Positions 10,835 through 21,800 of a stretch of DNA of 64,000 bases are shown piece after piece (position 1 is the stretch's first letter; each line of letters opens with the position of its first letter). The stretch is taken from the NCBI GenBank assembly GCA_032718475.1, contig JAUCBJ010006919.1, positions 1 to 64,000 of the forward strand. Reading direction: 5' to 3'. The notes beneath the pieces are model-generated. The model did not search any database. It saw only the letters and a program-made list of their open reading frames with translations, and was not told the DNA's origin. Origin of the DNA: Nemertoderma westbladi (Eukaryota > Xenacoelomorpha > Nemertodermatida > Nemertodermatidae). Both the position numbers and the translations under genes were made by a program.

Positions 10835-10849
10835 AAATGCAGCTGCAAT

Positions 10850-11335
10850 GCAGCATGCCGATGCTAGTAGTCAAAGAGTACAACTGGTCAAAGAGTACAA
10901 AAATGGAAAAAAGGGTATAACAGGTCAAAGTGTACAACAGCCATGTCAAAGGGTACAAAAACCACGTTAGAGGGTACAAATGTTATAGAAAGGGTACAAC
11001 ATGACAAAGTGAACAACAGGGATTTTTATACTGTATGAAACTCGCTGGTTACAGTAGTGGCGGACCTCACCTGACCTAACCAATCCTGACTAATCCTAAC
11101 CAAAATAATTAACGAACGAAATAACCGCCTTACACTTTGACTCGATGTACCCTTTGATGTTGTACACTTTGACTCGTTTTGTTTGTACCCTTTGAGGTCC
11201 TGTTTTGTACCCTTTGACCGCCTGGTTTGTACCCTTTGTCTCGTACCCTTTCCTGTTGTACCCTTTGACTCGTTTTCTTCCCTTTGACTCGTTGTACGCA
11301 TTGACCTGTGTACCCATTGACCTAAAGCGGGTAAT
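10850..11335. repeat. Opposed arrays of a TCAAAGGGTACAA motif
   Basis: From about 10866 to 11010 the motif gtcaaagggtacaa recurs loosely (about eight times). From about 11125 to 11330 its reverse complement, ttgtaccctttgac, recurs about ten times. The two arrays face each other across about 110 bp and could fold into a long hairpin. The first array starts about 30 bp after the LINE stop codon, so it may be the variable 3' tail of that LINE. Confidence 0.7.
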
Positions 11336-12195
11336 ACATCGGTACTAGTGAGTTATAGGTACACCCCCCCCCCCCTCAATTTTTTTTACTAGCTAGTTTT
11401 TGCTATTTCTTTTTATGAAATGTTCTAGAACATGAGATACATTTGAAAAAAAAAAAAAATGTTCTAGAACAAATATTTTTTGTTCTGGAACAAATTTTAA
11501 AAAAAGCTTACAAATTTTATTTTTTGTTAGTAATATTTTATTGTCAAGGAAATTGAATTTTCTCGAATATTCGAATTTCTACAGCTAAGATTTGACTTTC
11601 GCCCAACAACTAGCTGAGTTTCGTTGGAAGCTTCTACACAAATAATACCCATTCCTTGCTCTGTTGGATTTGATCAGAAAATATTACCCGCTGTCTGCTA
11701 AATAATAAATATTATACAGTATAGGTATTCTAAGCATATCATTAATTTCTGAATATAATGACCTCAAAACAGTGAATTTATTAATTTTAATTAGCTATTA
11801 TAAAAATACTAGCTAACCCATCTCCCCCAAACCCATCTTGCCAGCAATGATTAAAAATTATATGAAACAAATTCTGAATAAAATTAAAAAAAAAATTTAA
11901 TATTTTTTGAACTGTTCTAGAACAAAAACTATTTGTTCTAGAACTTTTTTGTTTCTAGTTCTGAATAGCTAACATGTTCTAGAACATTATTAAAAAATAA
12001 AAATAGTACATTATTTAAATTATTTTAGAAAAATTATTTTTAGTAATTTTTAAAATTTTTTTTAATTGTTCTAGAACAAAAAATATTTTTTTATAGAACA
12101 TATATATTTTTTTTAATAGCTAACATGTGCTAGAACATGTTCATAAAAAGAAATAGCAAAAACTAGCTAGAAAAAAATTTGAGAGGGGGTGTACC

Positions 12196-12238
12196 ATGAC
12201 CTACTATAGAATGTACTATAGAATCTATAGTAGGTCAT
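12196..12238. other. Perfect 15-bp-stem hairpin
   Basis: Arms ATGACCTACTATAGA (12196-12210) and its exact complement (12224-12238) enclose a 13-base loop. The same hairpin occurs in the duplicated copy at 25965-26007. Confidence 0.9.
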
Positions 12239-12357
12239 GGGTGTACCTATAACACACTAGTGCCAATACATCTATCAGAAGGAACAAATGGGTAGGCCTA
12301 CTGGTGCAGTTAGTATGCCTACACCACCCACCATGGGTGTACCTATAACACACTAGT
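12239..12357. repeat. Left remnant of the 96-bp satellite
   Basis: One full 96-bp unit plus part of another, identical in type to the array at 27352-28515. BEL-A is inserted immediately after ctagt at 12353-12357, so this is the left flank of the split array. Confidence 0.9.
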
Positions 12358-13582
12358 TGTAAAAGCTTTTGTGGGATGTAACTGGCCCTTTTGCTTTGCA
12401 ATCCAGTTCCCCCCCAGGCGCTGGAATACTCTAAAAAGCTCTCTAACTCGAATGATGCAAAGCGACCGGCTGATTGGCTGATTTGTTATACGAGGGGCTT
12501 TTTGCTATGTTCTATCGGCCAACCAGAGCTATAGCAGCAGAGTATGCAACCAGGGCAACCGAGCGGAGTGACTCATTTTGTGTGTTGGCCAAGGGCTGCA
12601 AAAATCCTGATAGTTCGGCATTTAGATATTCGTGGAACCTGTGGAATCTGGTGTTCTGCCAATGAGAGCTATTCCTCTCTGTGTAAAAAGATACCTGCAA
12701 CGGTGTTAGAGTCAGAGAGTGTTTTTGTTACTGTTGTGTTGTTTCTATCTAGGCCAAGAACAGCGGCTCTAGAGTCAATTCGTTTCAGACTTTAGAAGAA
12801 ACATTAGTAGGCTTAGATTATAGAGCGTATAACTGTTATCAACTCAATCGGCACATACATTGTCATATCATATCTTAACCTACCGTCTTAATGCTTTTTA
12901 CTGTTGTTATTATTTTGTATCAGTTGGTTGAATATTATTTGGAGAACATCTATAAAGAACCCAAATTTCCCAATTTTCTTGATACACTACAGGTTAGAGA
13001 GACAGGTTACATATAGCGATTGCGACTTATATTATTGTGGTTTGTAGTGAATTTAATGCTATTTGATAAGCACTACATGAGTCAATTGCTGTTCTCTTTA
13101 TATATGATAAAATTCATTGACAGTCGGCAAATTAGTGTGCAGTATTGTGCGTTACCGGTAGTGTGCATGATTGTGACTGATAACTAAGCATTTCCTAAAG
13201 AATGCGCCTCATACGTGAATCATAAGCCTTACCGACTTACCGTTGTGTTTAGTATAAGTCATATCTCTGTTTACCTAGATAGAGCGCCACGTCCTAAAGG
13301 AACTGTTAATATTTCCCGAAAGTGAATAATATTAGTCAGAAATTATTTATTAACGATCAATCGAATAATACAGTAAGCTTACACTGCAATAACAATCTAA
13401 GCCCTCCGAATCCAGTCTCCCGGGTATATCCAGCGGGTGAATGGACGCGCACTAGGCTGGCTTCGGCTAATGTTGTGTTTATTGGTATTAAATACTTGTC
13501 ATTTTCTAAAGTCTATTTATAAACCAAAAGACATATAAATTTTGGCAGGTTAAACTGCTAAAGGTCTTCAAAAGCGCGTACA
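12358..13582 (+). repeat. BEL-A 5' LTR, 1225 bp
   Basis: Begins TGTAAAAGCTT and ends GCGCGTACA, with TG..CA termini. It is matched almost base for base at 26127-27351. The short ORFs inside it are not conserved in the BEL-B LTRs. Confidence 0.93.
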
Positions 13583-13619
13583 ATAACAGTTATTGTCTTT
13601 ATTGCAGTAAGCAATAAAG
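13581..13619 (+). promoter_or_regulatory. Paired stem-loops directly after the 5' LTR
   Basis: The first hairpin is CAATAAC-a-GTTATTG at 13581-13595, overlapping the last two LTR bases. The second has perfect 9-bp arms CTTTATTGC and GCAATAAAG around a 5-base loop at 13597-13619. Both are preserved in BEL-B (49260-49298). They occupy the place where a tRNA primer-binding site starting TGG would be expected; none is visible here. They could serve priming, packaging or dimerisation. Confidence 0.6.
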
Positions 13620-13648
13620 TTGAAAGTACCGGTCGACCGGTAAACCTG

Positions 13649-13838
13649 AATCGGTACTGCTGTAGGTCCGTAGGCCCAACTGCCAGAATCGGTACTGCTG
13701 TAGGTCCGTAGGCCCAACTGCCAGAATCGGTACTGCTGTAGGTCCGTAGGCCCAACTGCTTGAACCGGTACTGCTGTAGGTCCGTAGGCCCAACTGCCTG
13801 AACCGGTACTGCTGTAGGTCTGTAGGCCCAACTGCCTA
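13649..13838 (+). repeat. Five 38-bp repeats in the BEL-A leader
   Basis: Unit aatcggtactgctgtaggtc plus 18 more bases, repeated five times with a few substitutions (aat/aac, ccag/cttg/cctg at the end). BEL-B has about three degenerate copies at the equivalent place (49120-49230), so copy number varies between family members. Confidence 0.92.
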
Positions 13839-14010
13839 ACCGGTACTTCCAGTGCAAGTACATTAGTATTATTTCGATTGTGATCTATTGTATACTGTAG
13901 GCTGCCAGGGGAATAGGGATTGATCACCCCTCATTCTTTTGTATAGTTTACTTATTTCTGTCAGTTTTATTTACGTGTAAGTTAATATTGAGCAGAAGGC
14001 GTGTAACCCT

Positions 14011-14600
14011 GCTCAGATTGTTCAGATAATTGTAGGCTGGACTGTTGTCTGACTGTTGTTGAGTCTGGAGAGATTGCGGCGTGTGTGGAGTTTGTCCGAT
14101 AAAGTGCCAGTTAGTAAGTTGGGGAAGCCATAGCTGTAAGGTCAATCCCCTCTTAAAGAATAAGTCGTACTACCGTGTTAGAACGCATACTAACTAACCA
14201 TTTTGGAATCTGCACATACTGTAGTTTATTTAGGCTTGACAGTATTCTGCCAGCGTTTTGGCCTGTGTTTGTTTGTGTGGTCTGTTCAGGTACCGTAATA
14301 GTTATTACTCAGATATTTTGTAGGCTGGATTGTTGTCTAGCTATTATTAGGTCTGAAGAGATTGCTGCGTGTGTAGAATTTGTCTGATAAAGTGCCAGTT
14401 AGTAAGTTGGGGCAGCCAGAGCTGTAAGGTCAATCCCCTCTTAAAGAATAAGTCGTACTACCGTGTTAGAATGCATACTAACTAACCATTTTGGAATCTG
14501 CACATACTGTAGTTTATTTAGGCTTGATAGTAGTCTGCCAGCGTTTGGTTTGTATTTTGTTTGAGTATTCTGTACGGGTAGCGTAATATTTATTATTCAG
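14011..14600 (+). repeat. 288-bp tandem duplication in the BEL-A leader
   Basis: The block starting at tgtaggctgga (14031) recurs at 14319. It contains shared segments such as gccagttagtaagttggg, cttaaagaataagtcg and ctgcacatactgtag. BEL-B carries the same two-copy arrangement at about 48470-48960, so the duplication predates both insertions. Confidence 0.88.
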
Positions 14601-15899
14601 AGTTTATGCGATTATTCGCAACATTCATGTCCCCAAGTTTATTCCTACAGTAATTGTGCTTGTTACACATACCGTTATAGTTAAATTAACCCCGGTACTA
14701 CACGGGCTGCTTGGCGTAGGTAAAGACTGGTGATTTTGTGCACCGGTCACTCCAGCAGATGCCGTGGTTCTTTTAACTGTTCAAGTATATTTAACTGCTG
14801 GTTATTTGTTTTTAATAAGTACTTGTACCTAATTTAGGGTTTAGTGTACAGTGCTTTCCGAAAGTAATTGGTGTGTAGGCAGTGTATTGTGTTGTAAAGT
14901 GGTTAATAGGCACGTTGGATCTGGTAGTCCGCGGTAATTAACTTCTAGGTAGGAACACTCCGTGATACATAACGTAGTACCTATAGCGATACGGCTATAG
15001 GTTGTCAGGCGGTGGTATTTTCCTATCTGGACAACGCAGTGTATTTACTACTACTTATTATTTTCAACTACCGTAGTACCCTGTCCGTTGTAATAACCAG
15101 AATTCTAACCCTTTGTTAGGCTGGTTTGTAGACTTCCTGTAAAATTACCCTAAAATTTCGTACGTAATATTTTTGTTGTGTTTAATTAGAGATTTAATCT
15201 CACCCGTATCATAAGTAATTTGTAGTATTACGTAACTTAGGTAAATTAGAATTATCTGTTTTAGTGTCCAATAAGTAGCACTGCACTGAGAGCGCACAGC
15301 TTCTGTGTAGTGACTCCCCCCAGAAATAATAACATTTATTTCAAATATTGAAAAAACCCATTTTAAACGGGTATATATATATTATAAATCAACTCCAACG
15401 ATTTATAAATAGTAGGCCTCCCATACAACAACTAGGTCTCAATATCAGTTGGACTACTGCTTAAATAACGGTAATAAAGTGAATTAAAGTAACCAAGTAA
15501 CCCTAAAAAAAAAATTCAGAAATTCAATTATTCTAAAATAATTGACATACCGGTATTTACCATAGGCTTATTATATTTATTCCTATAAATTTGGGCTGAA
15601 ATCATACCGGTATTCTGTAATTAATTCTAGTTCATAATTATACTTATATATACTATAAGTGTAAGCTGCATACCGGTATTCACGATAGGCCTATTATATA
15701 TTTATATATATTTGTGATAAAATTATATACCGGTACTCTGTGACAAACCTAGTTTACAATACTTCTATATATTATAAGTGTATACCGGTATTCTAATATA
15801 CTGCAATAAATTACCGGTACTAGGCCAACGGTCATACTGAATTACTAGACTTGCTTTAACTGTAACTATAGCAGTAAGCATTCAACTGTATAGCTAAAC
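14601..15899 (+). other. BEL-A leader with ACCGGTAT palindrome repeats
   Basis: This is an untranslated leader without a convincing ORF. Between about 15540 and 15830 the palindrome ATACCGGTAT or a close variant occurs six times, near 15547, 15605, 15671, 15728, 15782 and 15813, in two diverged tandem units of about 110-125 bp that also contain 'ataggcytattatat' and 'tatactataagtgta' segments. The counterpart in BEL-B is 47140-47440. Confidence 0.7.
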
Positions 15900-18800
15900 A
15901 TGTCTGACACCCAGCAAAACCTGTCAGACAGTCTAATCGATACAACCATCTGTGACACAGATAGGAGTGTGGAGCGATTAAGAAAGGAGTTCAGCTCACC
16001 TCCTACTGAAAGAAAGGTCATCCCTCCAGTAGTAGTATCAGACCCTAAGCTAATCCAACACCGTAGGTCTATCATCGGCACTCGGGCCCAAGTCAAACGG
16101 AACCAGGAAGCAGCTGTCCAACAGCAGCAACATCCTAGTCAAGAAACTTGTTCCCAGCGACCCGATAGCTCCAGTAGTTCGGATACTGTAGAGCTGACCC
16201 CCGAACGCAGAGTGCAGATGGCGGCTACAGCCTACTCGGATCCCCTTCTCACCCTTCCTGCCGCAGTGCTAACTACTATATTGATTGCGGTGGAGGAACA
16301 CCAAGCCGATTGGGCGAGAAGTAAGCGAGCGACCCAAGATAGTTATGCGGGATACGCCAGGGAAGAATTGATGTCTATTGTCGAGTCACAATGGAACTTT
16401 CCCGGACCCGGACTCCCGTTAGATTTGTCCGAAGCTACTTGGGAAGACATACACAGGATGGGAGTGGCTAAAGATACGATGGATCCAGCTGTTTGGAAGA
16501 GGTCGGCAGCAGGATATGTGCAGGGATTCTTCGGCACCTTAGAGCGATTAGAAGAACAACTGTTTCGACAACCCCAAGGACCTCAAGAGCAGGAAGAGCT
16601 GCTATATCAAGTACGCGAAAGAACCCTACGCATTAGACTAATCCTATCAGCCTTTGAGGAAACTTCCAAAAGAAGACAGGACACGTCGCTGCAGGTTGCT
16701 GTCAAGACTTGGTTCCAGCGGGTAGGTCTCAAAGTACAAGAAACGGCCCAGTGGAAATCCCAGCTGGCTGAGAGACCAACCTATGAAGAACCAACAGATG
16801 CCACCCTTTCTCAAGAGGAAAGCGAAGGGATAGCAGAGAGACCGCGAACGAGAGACGCCATCGACATCTATCTGTCAGACTATCAACGCTTCTTGGGTGA
16901 TGAAGAGTTGAGGAGACGACTGGCTGGACTTCGCCCCAATAGTGAAGGAACCAAGCTTGTGTTGGACTCAATCGATGCGGAAATGTCAGCTGCAAACCAA
17001 GCTAAATTTGATGAAAAACTCCGCCTCGCTAGAGTCCAAGAAGAACAAGTAAAGAAAAAACGGATAGAGGACAGAAAGGCAGTAGCAGCGGCGAAAGCGG
17101 CAGCGTCAGTGGAAGAGGCAAAGGCGGCAGCGGCAGTGGAAGCGGCAAAGGCAGTAGCAGCGGCAAAAGTGGTAGCAGCGGCAGTGGAAGAGGCAGAAGC
17201 AAAAGCGGCAGCGGCAGTGGAAGCGGCCAAAGCAGCAGCAGCAATGGCATTGGCAGAAGCAGAACAGAGGGCGTCTGAAGAGACCACACAACTGGAGTTG
17301 GAAAATCTTCAAGAGACGCAAGATTGCATAAATAAACAGTTAACTGCTAGTCAAATGCAGATGAGGAGTCGATCTACTCCCAAGCGCCAAGGATACACAT
17401 CATCGGAGGAAGGCGAGACCACCGATCCTGAAGGCGGAGGAAATAGATCTCGTCTAAGCAGGCGTAGAAAAACATCTCACCGTCACAAATTACCTGATTT
17501 GCCCCCGGCGGTTAGAAGACAACTAACTAGCACAGACTTAGGTAGCACAGAACCCACAGACCAAATTATTAAGGTCAAAAGACTCCCTACCATAGTTGAT
17601 GAGCCTGAAATAATAAGGCCTGTTGTTCCCAAATCCACTCCTGTGCTAGAGACCCCTGTACTTCCAGAGCTTAACTCTAAATTCCCTCTACACAGTACTA
17701 CACTGCCTGTACCCGGTAGAACAGTCCATGCGAATATCCCTGTCCTGGGCACTGAGAGAGAAATCAAAGATTTGTCTCCCGTCGTCCCGCTTCGGCCCGC
17801 TACAATGTTGGCGACTCCCGCTTCGGCGGTCGAGTGGGTAGAGGAGGGACGGCGGGGGATGAATCTCCTGCTCGGACAGATGCAGGAGACTGTCCACCAA
17901 CTTAAGGGAACAGTAAGGGAAAGTAGGTTAGAATTGCAAGAAGTGCAGCAAAGTATCGCGCTGGAACGCGACAAATTAGGCAATATACAAAAGGGTATAC
18001 CAATACCCCCTGTAACATTGTGTCAACCTGTTAGGTCTGAAGTATTACATGCGCAAGGTGTGGAGCCTACACGCATCTATACTGCTAGTGAAGTAGAAAC
18101 TCCTATAGCAAACCCTATTAAGGGTGATTATAAACCTGTTGTTAATGATATTCCCTATAGACCTGATAATGATCCGAGAAATTTATATACCGATAATTCG
18201 ATATTAAATAACACGATGGCCCAAGAAAGCTTTACGCGTCAGATGGCTAGAACAGAAGCCCGCCAAGCGGTCAAAGTGGGAGAGATCGTCAAATTCAATG
18301 GAGATGAGATGAAATGGTTACCTTTCAATGAATATTACAAAGATAGCATACAGAACTCTGTACTATCTAACGGAGAGAAACTTAGATTCCTCATCAAGTG
18401 CTTGGAAGGACCTCCCAAGTTAATGGCGTTAAAGTTTATTGGACATCCAGAAGGATTAAGACAAGTTTGGGATACATTAAACATCAGGTATGGTAACAAG
18501 GATAACATAGCTAAGTATTTGTATGCAAAATTAGTAGCCCCCCGAAACTTCCTTAGTAGCGGGATTATAGAGTTTTCCGATGAGATTCAGGAGATCTGTA
18601 GACAATTGGACTGGTTAGGTAAGTCTCATGAATATCAGAGTTCCATGGTTATTGGAGCAGTAGTCTCTACTTTACCAAAGGGTGGAGTATGTACACGCTG
18701 GGACAAGAAAGTGTTGTATATGAATGAGCAGCAACGACGAAGCCCTACCATGGCTGATCTCATGTCCTTCTTAGATGGTGAAGTAAAACTACAACTCATC

Positions 18801-21800
18801 AAGCAGTCCAGAGAAAAAACATCGGAAAATAAGGTAAGTGAGAAACCCGTTTCTAGGAGAAGAATAACACCGGTGTGTTACACTGACGACGGCGAAAGCC
18901 AAGCTTCTCAAGAAGAGGACAGCGGGAAAGACACTGATCGATCTTACTACGTTAACAAAACCTCAAAAGACGTAAGTAAATACAAGGCTCGAACCAACGA
19001 TAGGAGAGAACAGGTTGCCAAGACCCCTCCTCAGTCTCCTAACAGAATGCACGGAAGAAAGCCCGAAGAAAGAACGAGAGTGCATCAGGTTACCCAAGGT
19101 AAAGTGAGTAACATAAAACCTAACTGTGCGCTGTGCGACGGGACCCACCGTTTGAGTGCGTGTGCTGAATTTCTAAAGAAATCCCTTGTAAACAGACGTG
19201 CAGTCGTGTGGGATAAGCAGTTATGCTATAATTGCCTCAGACCAGGACACCAACGGCGAACCTGTTACTCCGACGTAAAGTGTGCAAAGTGTGGCGCGAA
19301 ACATCACATCTTGTTACACAGTGAGTTCGAACGAGACAACCCGAGTCAGGTAAGTGAGCCCGAACGACATGTCCAATTCAGTGATGTAAATGACACTGAT
19401 CAAGAATCTGAGATGGAAGGATTCTATACTGACGAATTCTCCGACGCCAACGAATCCTGTTATCTAATCAATACCGCGGTGTATCGAGCACTTACTTATG
19501 AAAAGGACACCGACAATGAGTTCCCCCCAACTACTTTTGCCAGACAACCATCTTGGAAAGCTCCAACTTCCAACGTAGGAATCAGAGAATTTCCTGTAGT
19601 ACAGGTAAGAGTTCACGGTCCTAACAAAAGTTACATAGTGAACGCCCTCCTTGACTCCGGCAGCACAGGAACATTCATCGATCAAGAACTAGCCGAAGAT
19701 ATCTTTGCTGGACAACCCAAATTCCGGACTAAATTGAATATGTCAGGAATTATGCAGGTTTGGAAATCTACCCTAACGGCAGATTACTATGTAGGTGTGT
19801 TGTCCACCCCCCAGGATAAATTAGGAGCACAAGGTATAAGGTCGGTAAAAATGGTGGCTATAAAGAACTTCGCTACTACCCAAGCAGACCTTTATAATTG
19901 GGACGAGGATGAGAGCATCCAACATCTTAAGATACCTCGATTCCAGACAGATTATCCTGGAGTGCAAATACTCATCGGCCAAAACGCGCATGAGGCGCTC
20001 GAGACATTGGAGAAACGGCCTGCTCAACCGCAGCCACTGCAAACCTATGCGGTAAGAACTAGAGTAGGTTGGTACTTTACTGGCCCTTCACGCAGAACTC
20101 TCGAAGAGAGAATGCCACAAGAACGAATATACCAAGTAAACGATTGGGAAGTGGAGAGCAGTGAGGTGGAAGAACTAACTGAGGGAACACCATACTCCTC
20201 AGATAATGACGACATCTACCAACTCTTCGATGAAGAGAACACAATCGACCTACTTACAGAAAACAAAACGTGGAAAAACCAGGTGAACCTATGTCAACTG
20301 ATTCGCCCATCGGGACCCATTGATTACAATGACGAACTAAATGATGAGATAGAGCGCTACAACGCTAGAACTCGGGACGAACTCGCCGTACGATTCTTTA
20401 CTCAAGAATTGGTAGAGCCCAATTCATACGATAAGGCCCTATCGATAGAAGAAGAAAGAGCCAAGCAAATCCAGGAAACAACTACCCGTTTTTTAAAAGA
20501 TCAAGGTAGATATGAAATCGGCCTACCATTTCGAAAACGAGAACCTAGATTTATAAATAACAGACCCTTGGCAGAGAAAAGAATCACTCAATTACATCGA
20601 CGCCTTACGGCTAACGCTTCAGCTAAAGAAATGTACCAAACTCAGTTGAAGAAATTTATTACAAAGGGATACGCGGAGCGAGTACCGGAAGGAACACCAG
20701 TAACCGAGAGAACGTATTACTTAACACATCATTACGTTCCCAAACCCGGTAAACCCCATGAAGTACGAGTCGTATTCGATGGCTCTGCTCTATATATGGG
20801 CCAATCCCTCAATTCCGAGTTGTTACCAGGACCCAACTTACTCCAATCCTTGTTGGGAATACTTTTAAGATTAAGACAATATTCCATCGCGTTCGCCTCC
20901 GATATAGAAGGAATGTTCTTACAAGTCAAGGCGCTGGATAGAGATAGAGACAGCCTGAGATTTCTGTGGTGGCCTGAAGGAGATCTCAACCAGAAACCGG
21001 TAGAGTACTGGATGACCATCCAGGCTTTTGGGATCATATCAAGCCCTTCCAACGCCTGCTCCGTGGTGCGGACCACTGCGAATGACAACCGAGACGCCTT
21101 CTCAAAAGAGGTGATAGACAACATCAAGCGTAATATATACATGGACGATAATTTAAGGTCCCTTCCATCAGTAGAAGAAGCCATTGATGTCGCGAAAGGA
21201 ACGGTAGAGTGTTTGAAAAGAGGTGGATTTCGACTGACGAAATTCACTAGCAACTCCCGTGAGTTTCTGGAAGCGATACCGGTAGAAGACCGAGGAGCGA
21301 AAGACCTAGACTTAATAAAGGATGATCTTCCAGAAACCAAGACGCTTGGCTTGAAGTGGGACACTGAAAGAGATATCCTGTTTTTTCAGCTAAAACAGCG
21401 AGATAATCCAGTTCGGACCAAACGGATTTGTTTAAGTATCCTGAGCACTTATTTCGACCCATTGGGATTTATTAGCCCAGTTATATTGATTGCTCGGAGT
21501 TTAGTACAACAAATGTGGCTTGAAAACCACTCATGGGACGATCCACTTAAGGGAGAACTGTTAAAGAAATGGATGAAATGGGAAGATTCTCTACCTGCCA
21601 TCGAGAGCTTTGTAATTTCCCGTGCATATTTTGGTCATGTTCTTCCTACATATTCCTATCAACTCCATGTGTTTGGAGACGCCAGCGACATGGGAATAGG
21701 TATAGTAGCATATCTGCGAGTCGAAACTCCTGATGGAATCAAAGTCGCCTTGGTTACCTCTAAGGCATTGATTAACAACAAGTTAAAGGTTCCTCGAGCG

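Larger units (their letters stand above)
11344..12357. mobile_element. TTCTAGAA-rich element with inverted ends, foldback or Helitron-like
   Basis: The left end (11344-11431) runs actagtgagttataggtaca, a C-run, then ctagctagtttttgctattt and a TGTTCTAGAACAT site. The region 12123-12195 is its reverse complement. The right end adds a perfect 15-bp-stem hairpin (12196-12238), then gggtgtacctataacacaCTAG followed by T, and passes into one copy of the 96-bp satellite. Seven or more TTCTAGAAC sites lie inside. A 3' hairpin followed 18 nt later by CTAG and T resembles a Helitron 3' end; the long inverted arms resemble a foldback element. No ORF is present. Confidence 0.55.

Noticed and set aside
12474-12795. 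Small ORFs inside the BEL LTR, present in both BEL-A copies
   Set aside because: They exist twice only because the LTR is duplicated; they are not kept in the BEL-B LTRs.
13558-13927. Minus-strand ORFs with PTDLQQYRF repeats
   Set aside because: Frames through the 38-bp leader repeats.
17029-17321. Leucine/proline- or cysteine-rich ORFs antisense to gag
   Set aside because: They mirror the Ala/Glu codon repeat of the Gag coiled coil. The same holds for 45601-46089.
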